Shown piece by piece: positions 14,585 through 23,649 of a stretch of DNA of 28,523 nucleotides (within the stretch, counting starts at the first letter, position 1; every line of letters starts with the position of its first letter). The notes under the pieces were generated by a model. It worked only from the letters and a program-made list of their open reading frames with translations, was not told where the DNA came from and searched no databases. The DNA is from Bacteroidota bacterium. Lineage in GTDB: Bacteria > Bacteroidota > Bacteroidia > Chitinophagales > Chitinophagaceae. The DNA is taken from positions 1 through 28,523 of the forward strand of contig JAGWTK010000005.1 in the NCBI GenBank assembly GCA_028876035.1, given 5' to 3'. The position numbers and the translations under genes are program-made.

Positions 14585-15157
14585 CTATCTGCCCTTGTCC
14601 GCCTCATTTTGCAGCCATTTTCGCAAGTTGCTTTTGGCGCGGTGTAACAAAGACTCTACGGACGATAAGGTCGTTTTCATTACCTCAGCAATTTCCTGGT
14701 AACTCAATCCTTCTATTTTATTGAGTACGAAGGCGGTCTTTTGGTTATCGGGCAGTTCCTGGATCGCACGGAACAATTTTGCCGCATCTTCTTTCTGGTC
14801 CAGCGCAACCCCCGGGTGGTGAAAATCGGGCATCTGCACCAACACTTCGTTGTTCTCCCCCAGGATATGCTGCACAAACGCAAAACGTTTTTTGCGGCGT
14901 TTCCGGCGAATCAGGTCCAGTGCCTTACTGGTAGTGATGCGGTACAACCAGGTTGACAGTTTCGACTCTCCCTTAAATGTATGAATTGATTCAAAAACCT
15001 GCACAAAAACTTCCTGCGCTACGTCTTCCGCGTCTTCGGCCGACTGTAACATACCGATGGCTGTATTGTACACCATGTCCTGCCAGGTACTGACAATGGT
15101 CTTAAAGGCCTGTTCGTCTCCTTTTTTTAATTGTTCTACCAGTAATCGTTCATCCAA
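14585..15157 (-). CDS. ECF-type RNA polymerase sigma factor (sigma-70 family)
   Basis: Region 2 is visible in DMVYNTAIGMLQSAEDAEDVAQEVFVQVFESIHTFKGES and STWLYRITTSKALDLIRRKRRKKRF. Region 4 is LPDNQKTAFVLNKIEGLSYQEIAEVMKTTLSSVESLLHRAKSNLRKWL, a clear helix-turn-helix for -35 recognition. Regions 1 and 3 are absent, so it is an extracytoplasmic function sigma factor. The start is set at a TTG (15157), giving 190 residues, the normal size. The frame stays open to another TTG at 15274, but that would run into the 3' end of the upstream beta-barrel gene. There is no ATG before region 2. It is followed by an anti-sigma-like and a CnrX-like gene, which should control its release. Confidence 0.92.
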   Translation of the reverse strand: MDERLLVEQLKKGDEQAFKTIVSTWQDMVYNTAIGMLQSAEDAEDVAQEVFVQVFESIHTFKGESKLSTWLYRITTSKALDLIRRKRRKKRFAFVQHILGENNEVLVQMPDFHHPGVALDQKEDAAKLFRAIQELPDNQKTAFVLNKIEGLSYQEIAEVMKTTLSSVESLLHRAKSNLRKWLQNEADKGR

Positions 15158-15215
15158 TGCCGGCTGTTTTCGCGTGTATATTACGCAAAAAAAATGGACA
15201 GACTGGTCCGGCAAA

Positions 15216-18200
15216 TCAGAAGTTATTTGGCCGGCGCTGCCCTCGTGCAGGTGCTTGTGTTTTACCAGTTCCAAAATTTCTCAAACTATAGCTGAAGGTG
15301 AGCATAAAATACTGCCGCAATACATTGGTGCGCGAATCCTCGATATAGTTTTCCGAAACCGTGCGAACAATGCTCTGGTTTTGTTTGAGGAGATCGAACA
15401 CCGACAGTTTCAGTTCGCCCGCCTGCTTTTTCAGGAACTTTTTGCCAATAGCAGCATTCCATAACCAGAAATTCTGATCCAGTCCGCCACTCAACCCGCT
15501 ATAACGCTGGTTGCTGAGGTCGTTGTTAAGAAACCAGCCTTTTTTCGACAGCAGGTTGAATTGTACGCCGGCAGATTGGTTGACGTATCGCTGGTTCGAT
15601 TGTCCGGCCACCGAACTGCTGGTATTGTTGAAAGCAGCATTGTAGGATATATTAAAATCGATATACTGGCTGATATTGCTCGCAATCACCACCCCCGCAT
15701 TGTACACATAATTATTCGTGACTGTTTGCTGGTAATTGATCAAACCCGGCAGCCGTGAATAGGTGAACCCGGTGCTCAGGTTCACGTTGGATTTAATCAA
15801 TGTGATAGGCTGACTAAACGTTAAGAAGGAACGAAGGCTCTTATAGCCATCGACGTTAACAGGCTTGATGAGTTGAGAACCGCTTTTGAGTACAATGCCC
15901 TGTTGTATCAGCGAGTCGGCCGATGCGATATAGGTAGCCGATGAAATATAATTGCTTTGACTTTGCAGGAATACATTCGCAAACAGGCTTTGTCCTTTTT
16001 GTGTATTGGTGAATGTATAACGGGCCGATAAAAAATGCGTATAGGCCTGCTTCAGGTCGGGGTTACCACTGGTTACACGCAACTGGTTGCTGAGGTTTAC
16101 CACATCCTGCAATTGTGTTACCGAGGGAAAATCTGTCCCAGCCCTGTAGAACAGGTTGATGCTGCTGCGGACTGATATTTTACGGCTAAACCGGAGGTTG
16201 GGCAATACATTGGTGAACGATTGATTAACGCTGGTGCTCGTAGGGAAGATGCGCATGCTTTGCAAGAGGGAATGCTGCAGGTTTACGCCAACCGAAAACT
16301 GGTTGTCGCGCGATGTGCCCAGCCGGTAACTGATTCCCCCGTTGTTGGTGGTTACCGAATTGTCGAACTTATTGCTCAGGAGCTCGCTGAACTGCGAAAA
16401 GCTTTTGCTCAAGCTGTCATATAGGAAAGTCTGCTGGTCGGCCTTGTTTTTTGTCCAGGAAGGCGAATAGTTAATTTGCAGTTGTCCTTTCTTGCCGATG
16501 GGTTCGGTATAAGCCACATTGCCGGATATGGAATAGCCGCTGGTGGGGTTATTGCTGTATTGATTAAGGGCTGAATCGGTTACAATACCCTTATCGAAGA
16601 AACGAAGTTCCTGCAGCGCGTAGGTCTCCCCGTTATTTTCATTGAAAGTTGTATTGAAGTTTACTGATAGTGTGCGGCCGCGCTTTCCGAAATTGTGCCG
16701 GTACAGGATGTTATTGCGAAGGTTATACCCGTTTCGCCTTGCGTCCGTTCTGCTTTGCGAAGTGGAGCTGGTATCGTTGACGCCGTAATGGGTTTGCGAA
16801 GCCGCCGTGGAAATCGTGTGGTTGTTCTGGAAGTTGAGGCTGGGGTTAATGATAAATGAATTATTGGAATCCAGTTTATACTCGAGCCGCAGGTTGAAAC
16901 GATGGTTGTTGTTATCGCTGTTGGATACACTGTTCTGATCGGCAAACTGCGTTTGCGCGCCCACCAGGGTCTGACTGTGCAGTTCCCTTTCGTTTATATT
17001 GCTGCTATTGTTGAAGAAGTAGCTCGCCTGTACATCCAGTTTGGGATTCCACTTATCTGTATAGTTAATTCCAATAGCATTTGTTTTACTGATGCCGTTC
17101 TGCTGGTTGACGGTGAAATTGCTGGCATTATTGGAATTGAATCCACCACCGCCACCACGACCGCCGCCGCCCCGGCCACCACGGCCACCAAAATTGCCGC
17201 CGCCTCCGTTACTGCTTACGCCCAATAAGTCCTGTGAAGCAAAATTCTGCTGGTTGATATTGTTGAAATTGCCTACCAGTGATACACGCCGGTTGTTTTT
17301 GAAAAAACTCACGTTACCGCCCGCCGAATAGCGATCGTCCGTACCATAACCCGCGAACAAACGTCCGAACTGGCCGTTTTTGAAATTTGATTTGGTAACG
17401 ATATTGATAGCTTTCACGGAATTGCCATCATCAAAACCGGTAAATGCAGCCTGGTCGCTCAGGCGGTCGAATACCTGTATTTTATCTACTACTTCCGCGG
17501 GCAGGTTACGCAGCGCCGCCGTTGCGTCATCGCCCATAAAGTCTTTTCCATCGATCGTAACCTTCTTCACCTGGTCACCATGGGCGGTTACTGTTCCGTC
17601 CTTATCTACCGTAATACCCGGCATTTTTTTCACGAGGTCTTCGCTGCTGGCATCGGGGTTTACCTTGAATGCATTCGCATTGTATTGAATGGTATCCGCT
17701 TTTTGCTGGGCGGGCGGGGTTTTGGCAGTCACCACTACATCCTGCAATTGTTTGGAAGTTTTGGGCACGAGCACATTGCCCAAATCAATACTGGGAGATG
17801 GGTTGATTTGCTGGTCTACCAGTTCATAGCCGATTGAACTGAAAGCAATGATAAAAGTATCCCTGGGCAGATCATTAAAAACAAAATAACCACGGTTATC
17901 TGATATTGTATTGCCGAGTGCCGCACGGGCTTTTTTTCGTTTAATGGTCACCGTGGCACCGCGTATGGGTGTTCTGTCTGCCTTGTCGAGCAGGATTCCT
18001 GATACGCGCATGGGTGCTGTGGTGTCGGCAACAATAACCGTTTGGGCATTGGCATTCGTGCCGCCCGGACCGGAGGGGTTCAGCTCATCCATTAATACAA
18101 TGGCAAGCGTGGTATCGTGTAAAAGTGGAGGGATCGTTTTAATGCGAACGGGGTAGCCAGGCGCCTGGATGCGAAGCAGCAGGTTGCGGGACGAATCGAT

Positions 18201-18413
18201 GGTCATTGAAAATTGTCCAAGGCTATCGGTGCTGCCGGAAAAAACGAGCGCTGAGTCGCTGGCAGCCAGTATGTCCAGTTTTGCAAGGACCAGTGGATGG
18301 CTGCTATCGGAAATGGTACCACTAATCCTTACCTGGGCAACCAGGAAATTGCTGGCAAGGCCCAAAAACGCAAATAGTAGTAAGAGGATCCGCAGGTTCA
18401 TACATGTCCGCAT
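15216..18413 (-). CDS. Outer-membrane beta-barrel protein with two carboxypeptidase-regulatory-like domains and plug
   Basis: The 1065-residue protein begins with a signal peptide (cleaved after about residue 27, LVAQ). Residues 28-110 and 135-230 are two successive carboxypeptidase-regulatory-like beta domains (VRISGTISDSSHPLVLAKLDI and RVSGILLDKADRTPIRGATVTIKR, the second ending in VVVTAK). A plug domain follows (DTIQYNANAFKVNPDASSEDLVKKMPGI, then VTIDGKDFMGDDATAALRNLPAEVVDKIQVFDRLSDQ). The rest, about 680 residues, is an outer-membrane barrel of the OMP_b-brl_3 type. A Gly/Arg-rich loop lies near residues 400-430. No TonB box is evident. Such proteins move or bind unknown substrates at the outer membrane. 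The sigma-factor gene lies downstream on the same strand. ATG at 18413 or 18401 both precede the signal peptide. Confidence 0.93.
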   Translation of the reverse strand: MRTCMNLRILLLLFAFLGLASNFLVAQVRISGTISDSSHPLVLAKLDILAASDSALVFSGSTDSLGQFSMTIDSSRNLLLRIQAPGYPVRIKTIPPLLHDTTLAIVLMDELNPSGPGGTNANAQTVIVADTTAPMRVSGILLDKADRTPIRGATVTIKRKKARAALGNTISDNRGYFVFNDLPRDTFIIAFSSIGYELVDQQINPSPSIDLGNVLVPKTSKQLQDVVVTAKTPPAQQKADTIQYNANAFKVNPDASSEDLVKKMPGITVDKDGTVTAHGDQVKKVTIDGKDFMGDDATAALRNLPAEVVDKIQVFDRLSDQAAFTGFDDGNSVKAINIVTKSNFKNGQFGRLFAGYGTDDRYSAGGNVSFFKNNRRVSLVGNFNNINQQNFASQDLLGVSSNGGGGNFGGRGGRGGGGRGGGGGFNSNNASNFTVNQQNGISKTNAIGINYTDKWNPKLDVQASYFFNNSSNINERELHSQTLVGAQTQFADQNSVSNSDNNNHRFNLRLEYKLDSNNSFIINPSLNFQNNHTISTAASQTHYGVNDTSSTSQSRTDARRNGYNLRNNILYRHNFGKRGRTLSVNFNTTFNENNGETYALQELRFFDKGIVTDSALNQYSNNPTSGYSISGNVAYTEPIGKKGQLQINYSPSWTKNKADQQTFLYDSLSKSFSQFSELLSNKFDNSVTTNNGGISYRLGTSRDNQFSVGVNLQHSLLQSMRIFPTSTSVNQSFTNVLPNLRFSRKISVRSSINLFYRAGTDFPSVTQLQDVVNLSNQLRVTSGNPDLKQAYTHFLSARYTFTNTQKGQSLFANVFLQSQSNYISSATYIASADSLIQQGIVLKSGSQLIKPVNVDGYKSLRSFLTFSQPITLIKSNVNLSTGFTYSRLPGLINYQQTVTNNYVYNAGVVIASNISQYIDFNISYNAAFNNTSSSVAGQSNQRYVNQSAGVQFNLLSKKGWFLNNDLSNQRYSGLSGGLDQNFWLWNAAIGKKFLKKQAGELKLSVFDLLKQNQSIVRTVSENYIEDSRTNVLRQYFMLTFSYSLRNFGTGKTQAPARGQRRPNNF

Positions 18414-18558
18414 ATTAATGGGACGTTACAACGGACCGATTCCTGTGCCACAAAAGACAGCAAGGGCTGGAATCATTATCGTCCTATATGCGGATGAACA
18501 TTAGTTTCCTTTTTTTGTTTCCCGAAAAATTAGCCAGACTGTTTATTTTCACGGGTTC
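18414..18558. promoter_or_regulatory. Divergent promoter region between beta-barrel gene and flexirubin-like operon
   Basis: The 145-bp gap must hold the start signals for both directions. TCCGCATAT at 18407-18415 and ATATGCGGA at 18486-18494 form a 9-bp inverted pair, 70 bp apart; the first copy reaches into the start of the barrel gene. No exact TAnnTTTG element, the Bacteroidota -7 consensus, was found at a good distance. TATTTTCA at 18543-18550, shortly before the plus-strand ATG, is a weak match. Confidence 0.35.
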
Positions 18559-19773
18559 ATGAAAGAGATGGAGGTTTTGCCCATAGACGACCAAACGACT
18601 GACCCATTTGGAAAAGCATCCGCCTGCGTGCTGATTCCTACCTATAATAATGCCACCACGCTTGGCAGGGTTATCAACGATGTGGCGAAATATACCCGTC
18701 GGATCCTGGTGGTAAATGATGGTAGTACGGACGATACGCCGTCCGTATTGCAGCAGTTCCCCTTTATAACACTGGTGAACCTGCCACAAAACCAGGGCAA
18801 GGGCATGGCGCTTCGCACTGGCTTTCAGCATGCTGTATCGCTCGGGTATCAGTATGTCATAAGTATTGATTCAGACGGACAACATTTTGCTGCCGACCTG
18901 CAACAGTTCTTAGAAAAACTGGCAACGCAACCAAATTCAATTATTGTCGGGGCCCGCAATATGGACCAGGCATCGGTACCCGGTGGTAGCAGTTTTGGCA
19001 ACCGCTTCTCGAATTTTTGGTTTAAGGTGGAGACCGGCATTCGCCTGCCCGATACGCAATCAGGATATCGTGTATACCCGGTCGCTGCGTTGGATGGTAC
19101 ACGCTGGGTAACGCGGCGTTTTGAATTTGAAATTGAAGTGTTGGTGCGGGCTGCCTGGAAAGGAATACCGGTGGTGCCCGTTCCGGTAAAAGTGTACTAT
19201 GCCCCGGCCGGGGAACGTGTATCGCATTTCCGTCCGTTCAAAGACTTCGCACGGATCAGTGTATTGAATACCGTGCTGGTGCTGCTGCGTTTTCTGTACA
19301 TCATCCCCCGCAATTTCATCCGGGATCTTTTCAGTAAAGAAAAACGCAGGTCTTTTATCAATGATCATCTCCTGAATCCTGCTGAATCGGATCTGCGCAA
19401 AGCTGCCTCGATTGCCTTTGGTGTATTCATGGGTATTGTGCCGCTGTGGGGATTTCAACTGGTGATTGCCATCTTTCTGTCTATCTGGATGCGATTGAAC
19501 AAGGCCCTTGTGATCATTGCCGCCAATATCAGCATACCACCCATGATCCCATTTATTATTTATGGTAGTTACAAGATGGGGGCTATGTGGATGGGGAATC
19601 GTGCGATGGATCTGGTGTTCAGCAAACAGATCAGTCTGCAGGATATAAAAGCCAATCTTGAGCAATATATTTACGGCAGTATAACCTTATCGGTGATAGC
19701 AGCGCTGGCAGCAGGTGCGGGAAGCTATCTGCTGATGAAAATTTTCAGAAGAAAAACGACCGCAGCCGCCTAA
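18559..19773 (+). CDS. GT2 glycosyltransferase fused to DUF2062 membrane domain
   Basis: The first 230 residues are a family 2 glycosyltransferase of the dolichol-phosphate-mannose-synthase type: CVLIPTYNNATTLGRVI, VVNDGSTDDT (51-60), NLPQNQGKGMALRTGF and the metal-binding DSDGQH (D104, D106). Residues about 268-395 are a DUF2062 domain with several membrane helices (AFGVFMGIVPLWGFQLVIAIFLSIWMRLNK, NISIPPMIPFIIYGSYKMG). The combination puts a sugar- or phospho-sugar-transfer enzyme at the inner membrane. It is the first gene of a close-packed plus-strand series; the next ATG lies 10 bases after its stop codon. Similar GT2-DUF2062 genes are found in flexirubin-type clusters of Bacteroidota, as I recall. 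Acceptor unknown. Confidence 0.9.
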   Translation: MKEMEVLPIDDQTTDPFGKASACVLIPTYNNATTLGRVINDVAKYTRRILVVNDGSTDDTPSVLQQFPFITLVNLPQNQGKGMALRTGFQHAVSLGYQYVISIDSDGQHFAADLQQFLEKLATQPNSIIVGARNMDQASVPGGSSFGNRFSNFWFKVETGIRLPDTQSGYRVYPVAALDGTRWVTRRFEFEIEVLVRAAWKGIPVVPVPVKVYYAPAGERVSHFRPFKDFARISVLNTVLVLLRFLYIIPRNFIRDLFSKEKRRSFINDHLLNPAESDLRKAASIAFGVFMGIVPLWGFQLVIAIFLSIWMRLNKALVIIAANISIPPMIPFIIYGSYKMGAMWMGNRAMDLVFSKQISLQDIKANLEQYIYGSITLSVIAALAAGAGSYLLMKIFRRKTTAAA

Positions 19774-19782
19774 GCAAGCGTC

Positions 19783-22700
19783 ATGGACAAATTATTCATC
19801 GCACTGTATCATTTTTTCACCAGGCAACGCGGACTGTTCTGGGTATTGTTCATTGCCAGTTTCGGTATTGCCGGTTTTTTTGCAGCGCGCATAAAACTCG
19901 AAGAAGATATTGCGGCTATCCTTCCCCGTGATAAGAAAATCGACCAGCTCAATGAAGTTTTCCAGAACTCCCGCTTTCTCGACAAGCTCGTTATCACGGT
20001 TTCTGCAAAAGATACGATGGCAGAGCCAGGTCCCGACAGCCTGGTCAGCTACGCAGGCGCCCTTACCGATGCATTGAAGGCACAATACAGTGATTATATC
20101 GAAGCCATACAGGATAAAGCGAACGATAGCCTGGTACTGCAGATGTTTGGCGCGGTGCACGATAACCTGCCGCTTTTTCTCGATTCGGCAGATTACCGGG
20201 CGATGGATACGATGAGTACGCCCGGCGCTTTGGCGGCTACCCTCCAGCGAAACATTGCCACCCTGTCATCGCCGGCAGGTTTTGCCCTTAAAAATATTAT
20301 CGTGCAGGATCCGGCGGGCATCAGCCTGCTTGGCCTGAAGAAACTACAGCAATTACAGTACGACGATAATTTTTTGTTGTACGACAGTTATATCCTGACC
20401 CGCGACCAGCGGCACCTGATGTTATTCGTATCGCCCAAATATCCGCCGGGCAACACGGGTAAGAACCAGGTATTGCTGGATGGCATTCGCCGGATTTCCG
20501 ATAGCCTGAGCCAACAGGTAGTCACGAATACGGTCGCGGAATATTTTGGGGCCACAGCGGTTTCTGCCAGCAACGCCGCACAGTTGCGGAAGGATACCCT
20601 GTTTACGCAGGGTTTAACGGTGGCCTTTCTGGTGATTTTTATTGGTGTCTATTTCCGGAAGAAACGTGCGCCGCTATTGATTATGGTGCCGGTCGCATTC
20701 GGTGCCCTGTTTGCGCTGGCAGTGATATATGCGATCAAAGGAAGTCTGTCTGTGATAGCACTTGGTACCGGCTCTGTGATCCTGGGCATCGCCGTCAACT
20801 ATTCGCTCCACGTGTTCAATCACTACCGCCACACAAAAAACATGGAACAGGTGATTGGCGATCTGAGTATGCCGTTAACCGTGGGTAGCCTTACCACCAT
20901 TGGCGGTTTCCTCTGTCTCGAATTTGTTCAATCGGCGATGTTGCGTGATCTGGGTTTGTTTGCGGCATTGAGTTTAGTGGGTGCTTCACTTTGTTCTTTG
21001 GTCTTTTTGCCGCACCTGGTAACCATCTCTTCAAAAGAACACAAGCAGGCACCAGCGGCTTTGTCGTGGATCGACAAGCTCGCTGAATGGCGGCCCGAAC
21101 ACAACCGGCGATTCATCTTTGTCATATTATTGCTCACTATTGTATTTGCCTGGTCGGCCCGGCGTGTGCGATTTGAGCCAGACATGATGCGGATGAATTA
21201 CATGAGTGCTGAACTGAAGCAAGCAGATACCAACCTGGCAAAAATCAATGCGTTTTCTCTACAGTCGCTTTACCTGATATCGTCCGCCCCCACCCTTGAT
21301 GAGGCATTAAGAAAAAATGAGGCTGCGGTGGCAAAAGCGGCAGCACTCAAACAAAACGGACTGGTCACAAAATATTCCGGTGTGTCTAACCTGCTTTTGT
21401 CGGGCTCCATGCAGCAGGAGCGCATCGCGCGCTGGAATGCGTACTGGACCAACGAACGCAAATCAATATTTCTCCGCAATCTCGAACATGCAGGAGACAG
21501 CCTGCATTACAATAAGAAAGCTTTTGAAGGAACGGTTGCACTGCTTAACAAAAGCTATGGTGCAATGGATGATGCCAGCAGGAAGCTCATGCGGTCCAAT
21601 TTCCTCGAAGACTATATTATTGACAAGCCTGGCAAAGCAACCATCATCACCTTGCTCAAGGTAAGTCCGCAATACCGGCAATCCGTCTACCAGCAATTCG
21701 ATGGCAGCAACACCACCATCATCGATAAACAATACCTCACCGGCCGGCTGGTGGAAATCATCAATGGCGACTTCGGGAGCATTGCCTGGATGTCGTCTAT
21801 ACTGGTGTTTACTGTACTGTTGATTTCGTATGGAAGGATAGAACTCACGCTGGTGTCGTTTATTCCTATGTTCATCAGCTGGATATGGATTTTGGGGATT
21901 ATGGGATTGCTGGGGATTACATTCAATATTGTAAACATTATCATTTCCGCGCTCATTTTTGGTTTGGGCGATGATTACAGTCTGTTTGTGATGGATGGCC
22001 TGCTGCAGGAATACAAAACAGGTAAGAAGAATTTGTCTTCTTATAAATCATCGATCCTCCTTTCGGCGATTACAACGATTGCCGGCCTGGGGGTATTGAT
22101 ATTTGCAAAACATCCCGCACTTCGATCGATCGCGTTGATTGCGATTATCGGTATTCTTTGCGTAGTAATCATCGGGCAGCTGATGATTCCCTTCCTGTTC
22201 AATTTCCTGGTTCGGAACAGGGTGGCAAAAGGAAGGTTTCCCTGGACATTCTTTGGTCTCTTCAAATCTGCCTTTGCATTTGCCTGGTTTGCCTCGGGTT
22301 CGGTAGTGGTATCCTTAGCGGCATTGTTGCTGGTAAAGCTGAATCCTTTTAACAAAGAAAGCGGGAAGCTGCTGTATCACCGGGTTATTCAAAAGTTCGC
22401 CTGGAGTTTGATGTACATTATGCCAAACGTCAAAAAGCGAATGCTGAATCCGCTAAAGGAAGATTTTTCAAAACCAGCCGTGATCATTGCCAACCATAGT
22501 TCTTCGCTCGATGTGCTGCTGGCGATGATGCTGCACCCTAAAGTGATTCTGTTCATCAACAAAAGGGTATGGAACCTGCCCTTTGTGGGATTCGTGGTGC
22601 GCAGCGCCGATTTTTTTCCGACAACCGAAAATGCGGAGGAAGGGTTGGATAAGATTGCAGAGCGGGTAAAGAATGGGTACTCAGTGGTGGTATTCCCCGA

Positions 22701-23649
22701 AGGCACCCGATCGGAAGACGGGGTTGTAAAACGGTTTCACAAAGGTGCATTTTACGTGGCTGAAAAACTACACCTCGATATCCTGCCCATGCTGATTCAT
22801 GGCACCAGCTATACCCTCAGCAAAGACGATTTCCTGGTAAAGGACGGAACAGTGACCGTGTCGTTGTTGCCCAGGATAAGACCCGATGATAAAAAGTTTG
22901 GCGAAGGCTATGCAGAGAGAGCAAAACAAATAGGTCGTTATTTCAGGGCGGAACTACATGCACTGGCTGCTACCATTGAACAGCCGGCCTACTACCGCGA
23001 GCAGTTGATCTACAATTATCTTTACAAGGGACCCGTGCTGGAATGGTACATGCGCATTAAAACCCGCATGGAAAAGAATTATGTGTTGTTCGATAACTTG
23101 TTACCACGCACCGGAAAAATACTCGACATTGGCTGCGGCTATGGCTTTATGAGTTATATGCTGCATTTCAGGTCGGCCAGCCGGCAAATCACCGGCCTTG
23201 ACTATGATGATCAAAAAATAGCCACGGCCAATCATTGTTTCAGCAAGCCGGGCCAATTGTCGTTTATCCATGCGGATGCAACGCAATTTGTTTTTGAGGA
23301 TTACAATGCCATTGTGCTGATGGACATGTTGCATTACCTCGAACCGGCGCAACAGGAATGGCTGATCGAAAATTGCATCGGCCATTTGTTACCGGGCGGC
23401 GTTATCGTTATCCGCGATGGCAATGCGGAATTGAAAGAAAGGCAAAAAGGAACTGCATTGACGGAAGTATTTTCGACCCTGATCACCGGGTTCAACAAAA
23501 CTTCAGGAAAAGGTCTTCATTTCCTGAAAGCATCTACCATAAAGGCCATAGCGGCGAAACATGGTATGCTTTGCCGGGAGATAGATGAAACTAAATACAC
23601 TTCGAATATTGTTTTTGTATTAGAACAAGCATCCACGCAACATGGCTGA
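19783..23649 (+). CDS. MMPL transporter / lysophospholipid acyltransferase (PlsC) / SAM methyltransferase fusion
   Basis: A 1288-residue inner-membrane protein with three parts. Residues about 1-850 form an RND/MMPL-type lipid exporter: membrane helix at 17-34, a large periplasmic domain, five helices (275-410), helix 7 near 445, a second periplasmic domain and five more helices (about 665-850), with FGLGDDYSLFVMDG as a core motif. Residues about 880-1080 are a PlsC-like acyltransferase with NHSSSLD (N904-D910) and PEGTR (972-976). Residues about 1095-1288 are a class I methyltransferase (DIGCGYG at 1115-1121). This three-part architecture is known in Bacteroidota flexirubin/aryl-polyene regions, and would export and modify a lipid-like pigment. 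The stop overlaps the next start by 8 bases (ATGGCTGA). Confidence 0.93.
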   Translation: MDKLFIALYHFFTRQRGLFWVLFIASFGIAGFFAARIKLEEDIAAILPRDKKIDQLNEVFQNSRFLDKLVITVSAKDTMAEPGPDSLVSYAGALTDALKAQYSDYIEAIQDKANDSLVLQMFGAVHDNLPLFLDSADYRAMDTMSTPGALAATLQRNIATLSSPAGFALKNIIVQDPAGISLLGLKKLQQLQYDDNFLLYDSYILTRDQRHLMLFVSPKYPPGNTGKNQVLLDGIRRISDSLSQQVVTNTVAEYFGATAVSASNAAQLRKDTLFTQGLTVAFLVIFIGVYFRKKRAPLLIMVPVAFGALFALAVIYAIKGSLSVIALGTGSVILGIAVNYSLHVFNHYRHTKNMEQVIGDLSMPLTVGSLTTIGGFLCLEFVQSAMLRDLGLFAALSLVGASLCSLVFLPHLVTISSKEHKQAPAALSWIDKLAEWRPEHNRRFIFVILLLTIVFAWSARRVRFEPDMMRMNYMSAELKQADTNLAKINAFSLQSLYLISSAPTLDEALRKNEAAVAKAAALKQNGLVTKYSGVSNLLLSGSMQQERIARWNAYWTNERKSIFLRNLEHAGDSLHYNKKAFEGTVALLNKSYGAMDDASRKLMRSNFLEDYIIDKPGKATIITLLKVSPQYRQSVYQQFDGSNTTIIDKQYLTGRLVEIINGDFGSIAWMSSILVFTVLLISYGRIELTLVSFIPMFISWIWILGIMGLLGITFNIVNIIISALIFGLGDDYSLFVMDGLLQEYKTGKKNLSSYKSSILLSAITTIAGLGVLIFAKHPALRSIALIAIIGILCVVIIGQLMIPFLFNFLVRNRVAKGRFPWTFFGLFKSAFAFAWFASGSVVVSLAALLLVKLNPFNKESGKLLYHRVIQKFAWSLMYIMPNVKKRMLNPLKEDFSKPAVIIANHSSSLDVLLAMMLHPKVILFINKRVWNLPFVGFVVRSADFFPTTENAEEGLDKIAERVKNGYSVVVFPEGTRSEDGVVKRFHKGAFYVAEKLHLDILPMLIHGTSYTLSKDDFLVKDGTVTVSLLPRIRPDDKKFGEGYAERAKQIGRYFRAELHALAATIEQPAYYREQLIYNYLYKGPVLEWYMRIKTRMEKNYVLFDNLLPRTGKILDIGCGYGFMSYMLHFRSASRQITGLDYDDQKIATANHCFSKPGQLSFIHADATQFVFEDYNAIVLMDMLHYLEPAQQEWLIENCIGHLLPGGVIVIRDGNAELKERQKGTALTEVFSTLITGFNKTSGKGLHFLKASTIKAIAAKHGMLCREIDETKYTSNIVFVLEQASTQHG

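Noticed and set aside
15158..15274. N-terminal extension of the sigma factor to a TTG at 15274
   Set aside because: It would overlap the barrel gene by 59 bases and adds 39 residues not seen in ECF factors; TTG at 15157 gives a normal length.
16994..17228. Antisense Ala/Val- and Pro-rich frames opposite the Gly/Arg-rich loop of the barrel gene
   Set aside because: Compositional by-product of the GGN-rich loop; no independent gene evidence.
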